From the NCBI GenBank assembly GCA_900545745.1, contig URAD01000005.1, positions 22,334 to 86,333 of the forward strand: a DNA stretch of 64,000 nt. Reading direction: 5' to 3'. The notes beneath the pieces were generated by a model, which was given only the letters and a program-made list of their open reading frames with translations, was not told where the DNA came from and did no database searches. Shown one piece after another: positions 45,169-55,089 of this stretch (positions within the stretch are counted from its first letter, which is position 1; every line of letters begins with the position of its first letter). This stretch comes from an uncultured Collinsella sp. (GTDB lineage: Bacteria > Actinomycetota > Coriobacteriia > Coriobacteriales > Coriobacteriaceae). A program made the position numbers and the translations under genes.

Positions 45169-45583
45169 GGCATCCTCCTCAAACTGATGAACCTCAATTT
45201 GAGCTTACGAGGAGGGTGGGCAGCCACTGTCAGCACGGACAAAATAGGCCTCCGGCTGCAAACCAACTGCCGACCAAACACTTGACGGGATGCTTGACCG
45301 AAAATGCGCACCGCAAAGAAACGGCAGGTAGATATAGACAGCTGACCCGCCATTTTGAGCCAGATGCCCGCTGCCACCACAGAAACAGCAGAGCACCACA
45401 GTCGCAAACGTCGACGAATGAATACTTGTACGTCGACAAATGACAAAGTCGCCCGCAAACCCGCAAGGAGTGTCCCCGAATGCCGGCACATAAGGAACGC
45501 CCCCAGCTGCCGGCACTTGGGGACGTTCCTTTTGGGCCGGCCGTTGGGGACAGCCCTTGACGATTCAGCTGTGGACAGCCGCC
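45169..45583. other. Intergenic region with family D palindrome, no gene
   Basis: 415 bases between the unknown gene start and the gltD stop. The family D copy is at 45465-45531. A duplicated CGTCGAC (around 45411 and 45431, with ACTTGTA) lies in the middle. Open frames here lack ribosome sites and resemble no protein. Confidence 0.5.
45465..45531. repeat. Family D palindrome downstream of gltD
   Basis: Left arm AAGGAGTGTCCCCGAATGCC and right GGCACTTGGGGACGTTCCTT pair with a few mismatches; TGCCGGCA stands at both inner ends. GGGGACAGCCC follows at 45546. The minus-strand gltD transcript would run into it about 50 bases after its stop. Confidence 0.75.
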
Positions 45584-47065
<1,482 letters not shown>

Positions 47066-47070
47066 GGCAC

Positions 47071-50000
47071 TTACGCCTCCTTCTTGGTCGAAGCAACAGA
47101 GCCGACAGCGCCGCCCGCGGCATCGAAGCGAGCGACATCGGCGGCGTCGGCGCGACCGGTCACAATGTCAAACGCCAGCTCCTCGGCCTGCGCATGCGTC
47201 TTACCGATGGCCTCGGCGGCGGCGACAATCGCCAACACGCGCTCGTACTCGGTCGGAATGACCTTCACAAAGTGCTTGCTCATCGTCTCAAAGCTGTAGA
47301 GCAGCTTAATGCCGCGCGGGCTCTGCGTCGCGTCCACGTGCTCCTGGATGAGCTCGCGAATCTGCGCAAGCTCGCCAGCCGTCGGGGCTTTAAGCTCAAC
47401 GCTCTCGTGGTTCACACGGGCATCGAGCGTGCCGTACTGGTCAAAGACGTAAGCCACGCCGCCCGTCATGCCGGCGGCGAAGTTCTGCCCGACCTCGCCC
47501 AGGATGAGCGCCAGACCGCCCGTCATGTACTCGCAGCCATGGTTGCCGCAGCCCTCGACCACCACCGTGGCACCGGAGTTGCGTACGCCAAAGCGCTGGC
47601 CTGCCAGGCCGTTAATGAAGCCGCGGCCGCTCGTAGCGCCAAAGAACGCAACGTTGCCCACGATGATGTTCTCGTCGAACTTGTAGGTCGCATGCGGGTT
47701 GGGGCGCACCGACACCTCGCCGCCCGAAAGGCCCTTGCCAAAGTAGTCGTTGGCGTCGCCGCACACGTTGAGCGTAATGCCGCGCGGCAGGAAAGCGCCA
47801 AAGCTCTGACCGGCCGAACCATCGCAATCGATGGTGATGGAGCCGGCGGGCAGACCCTCGGGATGCGCCTTGGTCACCGCGTTGCCCAAAATGGTGCCCA
47901 CGCAGCGGTTGACGTTGGCGATGTCGGCGCGGAAGCGAATCGGACGCAGGTGCGCACGGGCATCGGCCGTATAGGGCACAAACAACGTGGAGTCGAGCGT
48001 CTTGTCGAGCTCGCTGTCCGCTGCCATCTGCGGCAGGAAGTGGCGACCGTCGGCACCCGGGATGTGGGCACCAAACTCACAGGTCGCGCTCGCCAGCACG
48101 GGCGACAGATCCAGCAGGTTAGCCTTGCGGTTGCCCGGGACCTCAATCTGGCGCAAGCACTCGGGATGGCCGACCATCTCGTCGACGGTGCGGAAGCCCA
48201 GGCTCGCCATGACCTCGCGCAGTTGCTCGGCAACAAAGAGCATAAAGTGCTCAACGTGCTCGGGCTTGCCGCGGAAGCCGTGACGCAGACGGCAGTTCTG
48301 CGTGGCGATGCCGGCCGGACAGGTATCCTGCTGGCAGTCGCGCTGCATGAGGCAGCCCATCGAGATGAGCGGCATGGTCGCAAAGCCAAACTCCTCGGCA
48401 CCCAGCAGACAGGCGACGGCGACATCGGTGCCGTCCATGAGCTTGCCGTCGGCCTCGAGCACTACGCGCGAGCGCAGGCCGTTTTGCAGCAGCGTCTGCT
48501 GGGCCTCGGCAAGACCGAGCTCCAGCGGCAGACCCGCGTGCCAGATCGAATCGCGAGCAGCGGCACCCGAGCCGCCGTTGTGGCCGCTAATCAAAATCTT
48601 GTCGGCAGCGCCCTTGGCAACGCCGGTAGCGATGGTGCCGACGCCGGCCTCGCTGACCAGCTTGACCGACACGCGCGCGCCGGGGTTGGCGTTCTTAAGG
48701 TCAAAGATCAGCTCTGCCAGGTCCTCGATGGAGTAGATGTCGTGGTGCGGCGGAGGAGAGATCAGGCCGATGCCGGGCGTGGACTGACGGACCTCGGCAA
48801 TCCAGGGGTAGACCTTCTTGCCGGGCAGGTGGCCACCCTCGCCGGGCTTGGCGCCCTGGGCCATCTTGATCTGAATCTCGAAGGCGCTGCACAGGTAGCG
48901 GCTCGTCACGCCAAAGCGCGCACTTGCCACCTGCTTGATCGCGGAGTTCATGGAGTCGCCGTTGGCCAGCGGGGTCTCGCGACGCGGATCCTCACCGCCC
49001 TCGCCCGAGTTGGAACGGCCATGCAGGCGGTTCATGGCGATGGCCATGCACTCGTGTGCTTCCTTGCTGATGGAGCCGTACGACATGGCGCCGGTGTTAA
49101 AGCGGCGGACGATGTTGAGCGCGGGCTCGACCTCGTCGAGTGCCACCGGGGTGCGGCCGCCGGCATCAAAGTCCAGCAGGTCGCGCAGGCGCACGGCACG
49201 GCCGGTGCGGTGCAGGCGGGCGCTGTACTCCTTAAAGGTGTCGTAGCTGTCCTCACGGCAGGCGGTCTGCAGCAAGTAGACAGTCTGCGGATCGATGAGG
49301 TGATCCTCGCCGCCGAGCGGGCGCCACTTGGTCAGACCCAGCGTGGGCAGCTGATCGGGAGCCGGGCTCTTAAGGATAGCGAGCGCGGCGTCATAGCGCT
49401 CATTCTGCTCGCGCTCGACATCTTCGACGCCCATACCGCCCACACGGCTCACCGTGCCGGCGAAGTACGCGTTGACGAACTCCGGCGTAAAGCCCACGGC
49501 CTCGAAGATCTGCGCAGAGTGGTAGCTCTGCACCGTGGAGATGCCCATCTTGGACATGATGGAGACGATGCCCGCCGTCGCAGCCTTGTTGTAGTTGGCG
49601 ATGCCCTGCTCGGCCGTCACGTCCAGGTCGCCGCGTGCAGCCAGATCTCGGATGCACGCATGTGCGTTGTACGGATAGATGCCACTCGCAGAGTAGCCCA
49701 CCAGCGCCGCAAAGTCGTGCGGGGACACGGCGTCGCCGCACTCCACCACGATGTCGGCAAAGGTACGCACGCCGGCGCGGATCAGGTGGTTGTGCACGCA
49801 GCCCACAGCGAGCAGCGACGGCACGGGCACCTCGCCCGCAGCGGCACGATCGCTCAACACCACGATGTTCACGCCGTCGCGGACCGCAGCCTCAACGTCC
49901 TCGGCAAGCTGCTTGAGCGCAGCCTGCAGTGCGCCCTCGCCGGCGTCGCGGCGGTAGACGGCACGGAAGCGGCGAGTCTTAAAGCCCACGCGGTCGATGG

Positions 50001-51747
50001 CGCAGATGCGGTCAAACTCTTCCTCGTTGAGCAACGGGCGCTCCAAGCGCACCAGCTGGCAGGCCGTGCGGGAATCCTCGAGCAGGTTGCCGTGGTTGCC
50101 CAGATAGAGCGTGGTCGAGGTTACCATATGCTCGCGCAGGGCATCGATCGGCGGATTCGTGACCTGGGCGAACAGCTGATAGAAGTAATCGAAGAACGAA
50201 CGCGTCTTCTTGGACAGGCAGGCCAGCGGCGCATCGATACCCATCGAAGCGAGCGGTGCCTTGCCCTGCTGGGCCATGGGGCGCACGACCTCGTCAACAT
50301 CATCCCAGTGATAGCCGAGCTTGGCCATACGCACGGCGGTAGGCACCTCGTCGTCCTCGGCGGGTGTTGCCGCAACGGGCTCATCGAGCGCGTCGACGGT
50401 CAGCGTCTCCTCGGCAATCCAATCACGGTAGGGCTTTTCCTTGGCGTAACGGGCACGCAGCTCGTCGTTGTAGATGACGCGCCCGCGGGCAAAGTCGACC
50501 TCGAGCATCTGGCCCGGCCCCAGACAGCCGCTCGTCAGGATGTTCTCGGGGCTCACCTCGATGGTGCCCACCTCGCTTGCCAGCATAAAACGACCGTCGC
50601 GCGTCACATAGTAGCGGGCGGGACGCAGGCCGTTGCGGTCGAGGGCAGCACCCAGGGTACGGCCGTCGGTAAAGGCGATGGCGGCCGGGCCGTCCCAGGG
50701 CTCCATGAGCATGGACTGGTAGGCGTCGTAGGCGCGGCGCTCCTCGCTCAGGCTGTCGTTGTGGTCCCACGGCTCGGGCAGCAGCATGGACGCGGCACGC
50801 GTGAGCGGACGGCCGTTCATGACCAAAAACTCAAGCACATTGTCCAGAATCGCGGAGTCGGAGCCCTCGCGGTTGATGATGGGCATCACGCGCTCAAGAT
50901 CGTGCTGCAGCACGGGGCTGTACAGGTTGGGTTCGCGGGCGCGAATCCAGTTGACGTTGCCCTTGAGGGTGTTGATCTCGCCGTTGTGGATGATAAAGCG
51001 GTTGGGATGTGCGCGCTCCCAGCTGGGCGTGGTGTTGGTGGAGTAGCGCGAGTGGACGAGCGCCACGGCCGTTTTGACGGCGGCGTCGTTGAGGTCGATG
51101 AAGAAACGGCGCATCTGCGTGGCCACAAGCATGCCCTTGTACACGATGGTGCGCGAGCTCATGGAGCACACATAGAAGATCTTGTCGCGCAGGGCGAACT
51201 CAGCGTCGGCCTTCTTTTCGATGGTGCGGCGGCACACGTACAGGCGACGCTCAAAGGCATCGCCGGCGGGCGTGTCGTCCGGACGGCCCAGGAAAGCCTG
51301 CAGGATAGTAGGCATGCAGGCGCGGGCCGTCTCGCCCAGGTCGTGCGGGTCGACCGGCACCTCGCGCCAGAAGAGCAGCGGCACGCCGGCTTCGGCGCAG
51401 CCCTCCTCAAACACGCGGCGGGCATCCTCTACACCCTTGTCGTCCTGCGGGAAGAACAGCATGGCCACGCCATAGTCGCCCTCTGCCGGCAGAATCTGAC
51501 CGCACTTTTGAGCCTCTTTACGGAAAAAGTGATGCGGAACCTGGAACAGGATGCCAGCGCCGTCGCCGGTGTTCTTCTCGAGTCCCGTACCACCGCGGTG
51601 CTCCAAGTTAACCAGAATGGACAGTGCATCGTCCAGAATCTGGTGATGGCGCTCACCGTTGATATCGGCAAGCGCGCCGATGCCACATGCATCGTGGTCG
51701 AATTCGGGGCGATAAAGGCCCTGCTGCTGAGCGGAATCTGCCTGCAT
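47071..51747 (-). CDS. gltB: Glutamate synthase large subunit
   Basis: A 1558-residue subunit of NADPH-glutamate synthase, a normal length. The class II glutaminase nucleophile is C21 in DHDACGIGALADI; the first 20 residues would be cleaved as propeptide. FMN-binding and synthase regions include RFNTGAMSYGSISKEAHE and GEGGEDPRRE. The 3Fe-4S motif is CLMQRDCQQDTCPAGIATQ. Near the C-terminus the beta-helix GXXGXXXG repeats (SGGEVSVRP, GNVAFFGATSGRGF) are present. ATG 51747 has GGGGAGG upstream. It assimilates ammonia into glutamate. The upstream region has three tandem family C palindromes. Confidence 0.96.
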   Translation of the reverse strand: MQADSAQQQGLYRPEFDHDACGIGALADINGERHHQILDDALSILVNLEHRGGTGLEKNTGDGAGILFQVPHHFFRKEAQKCGQILPAEGDYGVAMLFFPQDDKGVEDARRVFEEGCAEAGVPLLFWREVPVDPHDLGETARACMPTILQAFLGRPDDTPAGDAFERRLYVCRRTIEKKADAEFALRDKIFYVCSMSSRTIVYKGMLVATQMRRFFIDLNDAAVKTAVALVHSRYSTNTTPSWERAHPNRFIIHNGEINTLKGNVNWIRAREPNLYSPVLQHDLERVMPIINREGSDSAILDNVLEFLVMNGRPLTRAASMLLPEPWDHNDSLSEERRAYDAYQSMLMEPWDGPAAIAFTDGRTLGAALDRNGLRPARYYVTRDGRFMLASEVGTIEVSPENILTSGCLGPGQMLEVDFARGRVIYNDELRARYAKEKPYRDWIAEETLTVDALDEPVAATPAEDDEVPTAVRMAKLGYHWDDVDEVVRPMAQQGKAPLASMGIDAPLACLSKKTRSFFDYFYQLFAQVTNPPIDALREHMVTSTTLYLGNHGNLLEDSRTACQLVRLERPLLNEEEFDRICAIDRVGFKTRRFRAVYRRDAGEGALQAALKQLAEDVEAAVRDGVNIVVLSDRAAAGEVPVPSLLAVGCVHNHLIRAGVRTFADIVVECGDAVSPHDFAALVGYSASGIYPYNAHACIRDLAARGDLDVTAEQGIANYNKAATAGIVSIMSKMGISTVQSYHSAQIFEAVGFTPEFVNAYFAGTVSRVGGMGVEDVEREQNERYDAALAILKSPAPDQLPTLGLTKWRPLGGEDHLIDPQTVYLLQTACREDSYDTFKEYSARLHRTGRAVRLRDLLDFDAGGRTPVALDEVEPALNIVRRFNTGAMSYGSISKEAHECMAIAMNRLHGRSNSGEGGEDPRRETPLANGDSMNSAIKQVASARFGVTSRYLCSAFEIQIKMAQGAKPGEGGHLPGKKVYPWIAEVRQSTPGIGLISPPPHHDIYSIEDLAELIFDLKNANPGARVSVKLVSEAGVGTIATGVAKGAADKILISGHNGGSGAAARDSIWHAGLPLELGLAEAQQTLLQNGLRSRVVLEADGKLMDGTDVAVACLLGAEEFGFATMPLISMGCLMQRDCQQDTCPAGIATQNCRLRHGFRGKPEHVEHFMLFVAEQLREVMASLGFRTVDEMVGHPECLRQIEVPGNRKANLLDLSPVLASATCEFGAHIPGADGRHFLPQMAADSELDKTLDSTLFVPYTADARAHLRPIRFRADIANVNRCVGTILGNAVTKAHPEGLPAGSITIDCDGSAGQSFGAFLPRGITLNVCGDANDYFGKGLSGGEVSVRPNPHATYKFDENIIVGNVAFFGATSGRGFINGLAGQRFGVRNSGATVVVEGCGNHGCEYMTGGLALILGEVGQNFAAGMTGGVAYVFDQYGTLDARVNHESVELKAPTAGELAQIRELIQEHVDATQSPRGIKLLYSFETMSKHFVKVIPTEYERVLAIVAAAEAIGKTHAQAEELAFDIVTGRADAADVARFDAAGGAVGSVASTKKEA

Positions 51748-51860
51748 CGCGATCCTCCCCTAGATATTAGACAGTCAGTTGAATAGGCATACTGGGAGCA
51801 TCGCCGGCCCGTTGTGTTTCCCGCCCGTTTCGAAACAATCGCGTAACGCACGCCCTACGA

Positions 51861-51915
51861 GTGGACACCGCCGACCTCAAGGACGGCAACAAGGGCCCCA
51901 AGTTCGACCTGTAAA
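51861..51915 (+). pseudogene. Possible C-terminal coding remnant
   Basis: The plus strand reads VDTADLKDGNKGPKFDL then TAA, with coding-like codon use, open for about 15 more codons upstream but without start codon support. It might be the tail of a lost gene. I cannot name the parent. It could equally be chance. Confidence 0.2.
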
Positions 51916-51930
51916 CTCACCGCTTCAAAC

Positions 51931-52148
51931 ATCTCAATCCGTAACAGGAAGACCCAATTTTGGCGCCTAGATGTTACAGATTGAGATTTTCTGCAGGACA
52001 GTTTTGGTTTGTCTCGATCTGTAACACGAAGGGCCGGTTTTGGCGGTCAGCTGTTACAGATCGAGATATTCCATAGGACCATTTCTTCCTGTCTTGACCT
52101 GTAACACCTAGGCCCAATCTCCATCCCTAGTTGTTACAGATCAAGACA
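51931..52148. repeat. Three tandem family C palindromes upstream of mntH
   Basis: Copies at 51931-51987, 52012-52066 and 52090-52148, spaced about 24 bases. Arms read ATCTCAATCCGTAACA, TCTCGATCTGTAACA and TGTCTTGACCTGTAACA, each matched by its own complement, e.g. TGTTACAGATCAAGACA for the third. Differences between copies are compensated on the other arm. Loops of about 26 bases differ but contain GGCC-like words. Each segment starts or ends near GGA/CCT runs (CAGGACAG, TAGGACC). Confidence 0.85.
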
Positions 52149-52212
52149 TTTCGGCAATCCCCTTTCACCGTCCCATTCAAATACAACAATCTTGTTAGTC
52201 TTGGTTAACTTT

Positions 52213-52221
52213 TTAGCCTAA
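52213..52221 (+). promoter_or_regulatory. Possible metal-regulator half-site before the NRAMP gene
   Basis: TTAGCCTAA, the core of DtxR/IdeR/MntR-type boxes, lies about 50 bases before the start codon, next to GGTTAACTTT. A DtxR-family regulator of manganese or iron uptake would fit, but none is in the window. Confidence 0.3.
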
Positions 52222-52269
52222 AACGGGTATCCTTTGCGGCGTCAAACAAACGGCACGCAGGAGCGCACC

Positions 52270-53526
52270 ATGCTCAACCATCTCAAACAACACTTTGGCT
52301 CCCGACGCACCGGTGGTCACGGAGGCCTAGACATTGCGCGGCATATCGGCCCCGGGTTGCTCGTCACCGTCGGCTTTATCGACCCGGGCAACTGGGCCTC
52401 CAATATGGCCGCGGGCTCGCAGTTTGGCTACGCGCTGCTGTGGATCGTCACGCTGTCCACGATTATGCTCATCGTGCTGCAGCACAACGCGGCGCACCTG
52501 GGTATCGCCACGGGCGCCTGCCTTGCCGAGGCCACGACACGCTTTCTCCCCCGCATCGTGGGACGCACGGTGCTCGCCAGCGCCTATCTCGCGACCATCG
52601 CCACCGCCATGGCCGAGGTCCTGGGCGGCGCGATTGCCCTTCAAATGCTCTTTGGGCTGCCCGTGCGCGCGGGCTGCGTCATCGTGGCGACAGTATCGAT
52701 GGCGATGCTCATGACGAACTCCTACAAGCATGCCGAACGCTGGATCATCGCCTTCGTAGGCGTGGTAGGACTCTCGTTTTTGGCCGAGCTTGCACTAGTC
52801 AAGGTCGACTGGCCGCAAGCCGCCGCAAGCTGGATCACGCCTAGTATGCCCACTGGCTCTGCTGCGATTATCGTGAGTGTCCTGGGTGCGGTCGTAATGC
52901 CACACAACCTTTTTCTGCACTCCGAGGTCATCCAATCCATGCACTTCGAAGGCCAAGGCGACCAGGTTATCGAAGAGCGTCTGCGCTACGAGCTCTTCGA
53001 CACGCTCTTTTCGATGGGCGTGGGCTGGGCAATCAACTCAGCCATGGTCATCCTGGCCGCAACGACCTTCTTTGCGCATGGCATGGTCGTAGACGACCTC
53101 GCCGTCGCAGCGGCCACGCTCTCCCCCATCTTGGGCCCGGCGAGCTCGACCATCTTTGCGGTAGCGCTGCTGTTCGCGGGACTATCGAGCAGCGTGACAG
53201 CGGGCATGGCGGCGGGAACCGTCACTGCGGGCATGTTCGACGAGGAATACGATATCCACGACCGACATTCCTCGATCGGGGTGGCAGCCTGTTTCGTCGG
53301 CGCAGTGACGGCGTGCCTGGTCGTCCCAAATCCTTTTGAAGGTCTCATCTGGAGTCAGGCACTGCTGTCGCTTCAGCTGCCGATTACGGTCTTTGTGCTC
53401 ATACGGCTCACCAGTTCACCCCGCGTCATGGGCAAATACGCCAACTCGCGCCCGCTCAACGCGTTGCTCGTAGGAATCGGCGTCATCGTAACGGTTCTCG
53501 ACATCGTGCTGCTAACGGAGATGTAA
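52270..53526 (+). CDS. mntH: NRAMP-family divalent metal transporter
   Basis: A 418-residue membrane protein with about 11 transmembrane segments. The metal-binding TM1 motif is VGFIDPGNWASNMAAG near residue 35 (DPGN), and the TM6 motif is VVMPHNLFLHS (MPH). These are the NRAMP signatures for Mn(II)/Fe(II) uptake driven by protons. ATG 52270 has CAGGAGCG upstream; the frame is open to 52234. It is monocistronic. The symbol is by family; manganese as the main substrate is an inference. Confidence 0.9.
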   Translation: MLNHLKQHFGSRRTGGHGGLDIARHIGPGLLVTVGFIDPGNWASNMAAGSQFGYALLWIVTLSTIMLIVLQHNAAHLGIATGACLAEATTRFLPRIVGRTVLASAYLATIATAMAEVLGGAIALQMLFGLPVRAGCVIVATVSMAMLMTNSYKHAERWIIAFVGVVGLSFLAELALVKVDWPQAAASWITPSMPTGSAAIIVSVLGAVVMPHNLFLHSEVIQSMHFEGQGDQVIEERLRYELFDTLFSMGVGWAINSAMVILAATTFFAHGMVVDDLAVAAATLSPILGPASSTIFAVALLFAGLSSSVTAGMAAGTVTAGMFDEEYDIHDRHSSIGVAACFVGAVTACLVVPNPFEGLIWSQALLSLQLPITVFVLIRLTSSPRVMGKYANSRPLNALLVGIGVIVTVLDIVLLTEM

Positions 53527-53555
53527 TTGGGATGGCGTGACTGTCCAGATATAAC

Positions 53556-53595
53556 GTCTCAATCTGTAACACGTAAGGCCGTTTTAAACCGTCAG
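53556..53595. repeat. Truncated family C palindrome
   Basis: The left arm GTCTCAATCTGTAACA and the loop through GTCAG are present, but the right arm is replaced by ATAAATC and the following terminator. It is a broken copy just after the mntH stop. Confidence 0.65.
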
Positions 53596-53596
53596 A

Positions 53597-53638
53597 TAAA
53601 TCAAAAGGGCCCCGGCCGAGAATTCGACCGGGGCCCTT
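53597..53638 (-). terminator. Terminator of the rubredoxin gene
   Basis: On the minus strand, AAGGGCCCCGGTCG pairs with CGGCCGGGGCCCTT, followed by TTGATTTAT. It lies about 40 bases after the rubredoxin stop. Confidence 0.85.
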
Positions 53639-53678
53639 GGACAGAGCTCTGTATGGCTAATCGCCGTGTGTCTACGAG

Positions 53679-53822
53679 TTACTCCTCGACGAGCTCAAAC
53701 TCATCGGGGCCGACGCCGCAGACCGGGCATACGTAATCCTCGGGCAGCTCGGGCGTGTCGACCTCAACCTCGTAACCGCAAACGGTGCACACGAACTTAT
53801 ACGTCTTCTTTTCCTCAGCCAT
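53679..53822 (-). CDS. Rubredoxin
   Basis: A 47-residue protein, short for common gene finders, that translates clearly from ATG 53822 after GAGGAG. It begins MAEEKKTYKFVCTVCGYEVE and contains CTVCGYE and CPVCGVGPDEFE, the two CxxC pairs that bind one iron atom in rubredoxins. Rubredoxins carry single electrons to oxygen-, superoxide- or NO-reducing enzymes in anaerobes. The flavin reductase gene lies 88 bases upstream on the same strand; in Moorella the two domains are fused as high-molecular-weight rubredoxin, which suggests that these two work together. A promoter (53866-53893) gives it independent transcription. Confidence 0.95.
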   Translation of the reverse strand: MAEEKKTYKFVCTVCGYEVEVDTPELPEDYVCPVCGVGPDEFELVEE

Positions 53823-53865
53823 GATGTTCTCCTCTCGAACGTGACTGCTGGTGTACTTGCTTATT

Positions 53866-53893
53866 AGTATATATTCTCAATAATATAATGCAA
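53866..53893 (-). promoter_or_regulatory. Predicted rubredoxin promoter with overlapping near-palindrome
   Basis: On the minus strand TTGCAT and TATACT are separated by 16 bases. The spacer and -10 region contain TATATTATTGAGAATATA, a near-palindrome like Fur/PerR-type boxes. The ribosome site and ATG lie about 45 bases downstream. Confidence 0.6.
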
Positions 53894-53910
53894 GTATTTT
53901 TAGAACATTT

Positions 53911-54414
53911 CTAGCCTTGATACGACGAAGCCTTGGGCGGCGTCTTGCCCTTTAACACCTTGTGGTAGTAGTCATAGGTCAGCGGGGCCTCGCCGCTCAA
54001 GCGCTCGGCATCCTCCACCTCGCCGATAAAGAGCAGGTGCGTGCCCACATCCACGGTATCAATCAGACGGCAGCTAAACAGCGCCGCCGCGTGCTCGGGC
54101 ACATAGGGCATGCCCAGCGCGGTCTCGTGGGTCTCGTACTTGGCAAACTTGTCGTAGCCACTGCTGGTGCGGAAGCCAAAGTTGCCGATATAGAGCATAT
54201 CGACCGTCTGATCGATCACGGTCAGCGCAAAGGCCTTAGCCGATACGATTACGCCGGACGTGACATTTTCCTTGTTCACGGCAATCGAGATGCGCGGCGG
54301 GGCGGATGTCACCTGCACTGCTGTGTTGATAACGCAGCCGGCACGCAGCCCGTCTGCCGCAGCACTCACCACGTACAGACCGCTCGGCATGGTAAAGAAC
54401 GCAGTTTTGTCCAT
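53911..54414 (-). CDS. Flavin reductase domain protein
   Basis: A 167-residue FMN-binding split-barrel protein. MDKTAFFTMPSGLYVVSAAADG, VTSAPPRISIAVNKENVT and FALTVIDQTVDMLYIGNFGFRTSSGYDKF are typical of the flavin reductase family that pairs with rubredoxin in anaerobes. ATG 54414 is preceded by AGGGGAG; the frame extends to 54606 through a terminator and palindrome and is not used. Likely substrate is NAD(P)H-reduced FMN feeding electrons to the rubredoxin encoded next. Exact partner is an inference from position. Confidence 0.88.
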   Translation of the reverse strand: MDKTAFFTMPSGLYVVSAAADGLRAGCVINTAVQVTSAPPRISIAVNKENVTSGVIVSAKAFALTVIDQTVDMLYIGNFGFRTSSGYDKFAKYETHETALGMPYVPEHAAALFSCRLIDTVDVGTHLLFIGEVEDAERLSGEAPLTYDYYHKVLKGKTPPKASSYQG

Positions 54415-54463
54415 AACGATCACTCCCCTAGCTCGGGTTGGAACCTCATGAATGTATGTACCC

Positions 54464-54499
54464 ACAAAAAAGGCGGCACCCATAACGGACGCCGCCTTT
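54464..54499 (-). terminator. Terminator between smpB and the flavin reductase gene
   Basis: AAGGCGGC/GCCGCCTT stem with a 13-base loop followed on the minus strand by TTTTTTGTGGG. It is about 120 bases after the smpB stop, beyond a family B palindrome. Confidence 0.8.
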
Positions 54500-54541
54500 G
54501 AGACATATGTGTCAGAACAGTAAGAAAGATGAGACGCCCGC

Positions 54542-54608
54542 AGTTGCGGTGAAATAGGGACTGAATAGCCCCTCAAACAGGCAAAACAGTCCGTATTCCA
54601 CCGCAACT
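54542..54608. repeat. Family B palindrome downstream of smpB
   Basis: Outer arms AGTTGCGGTG/CACCGCAACT with inner ACTG/CAGT; arms contain two mismatches (AATAGGGACTG against CAGTCCGTATT). It lies ten bases after the smpB stop. Confidence 0.8.
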
Positions 54609-54618
54609 TACAGAGTGC

Positions 54619-55089
54619 CTAGCGGTTGCGTTCCTTAAGGGCGCGGTCGATCTCGCGTTGGACATCACGCTTGGCCATGTCCTCGCGCTTGTCGTAGAGC
54701 TTCTTGCCGCGACCCAGACCCAGCAGCAGCTTTACGCGGCCGTCCGTATTAAAGTAGAGCTCCAACGGAACCAGCGCATAACCACGGTTGCGAAGTTTGC
54801 CGTCAAGAAAGTCGATCTCCTTGCGGTGCAGCAGCAGACGACGCCGACGGTCGGGATCGCGATTCCACACGCCACCATGGCTATAAGGGTGGATATGCAG
54901 TCCGACGAGCCAGCACTCGCCGCCACGAATCAGCGCAAAAGTGTCAGTGATCTGACAGGCGCGCTCGCGAATCGACTTGACCTCGGTGCCGCTCAGCTCA
55001 ATACCGCACTCAAACGTCTCATCGATAAAGTACTCGTGATGTGCCGAGCGATTCTTGGAAATGAGTTTGCGCTCGCGCTTACTGGGCAT
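54619..55089 (-). CDS. smpB: SsrA-binding protein
   Basis: A 156-residue protein that delivers tmRNA to stalled ribosomes. The sequence MPSKRERKLISKNRSAHHEYFI, ECGIELSGTEVKSIRERACQ, HIHPYSHGGVWNRDPDRRRRLLLH and LGRGKKLYDKREDMAKRD is SmpB throughout. ATG 55089 has AAGGAGG eight bases upstream and overlaps the end of the TPR gene by 11 bases, so they share a transcript. The tmRNA gene itself, often close by, is not in the window. Confidence 0.97.
   Translation of the reverse strand: MPSKRERKLISKNRSAHHEYFIDETFECGIELSGTEVKSIRERACQITDTFALIRGGECWLVGLHIHPYSHGGVWNRDPDRRRRLLLHRKEIDFLDGKLRNRGYALVPLELYFNTDGRVKLLLGLGRGKKLYDKREDMAKRDVQREIDRALKERNR

Noticed and set aside
45205..45516. Short Cys/Phe-rich minus-strand frames between gltD and the unknown gene
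   Set aside because: Several overlapping frames, none with a ribosome site; the region holds a palindrome and shows no codon bias.
47194..51786. 1530-codon plus-strand open frame
   Set aside because: Antisense of gltB; no ribosome site and no recognisable domain.
51931..52148. Tandem palindromes as a CRISPR array
   Set aside because: Only three units, each a self-complementary hairpin with diverged arms, spacing of 24 bases and no cas genes.
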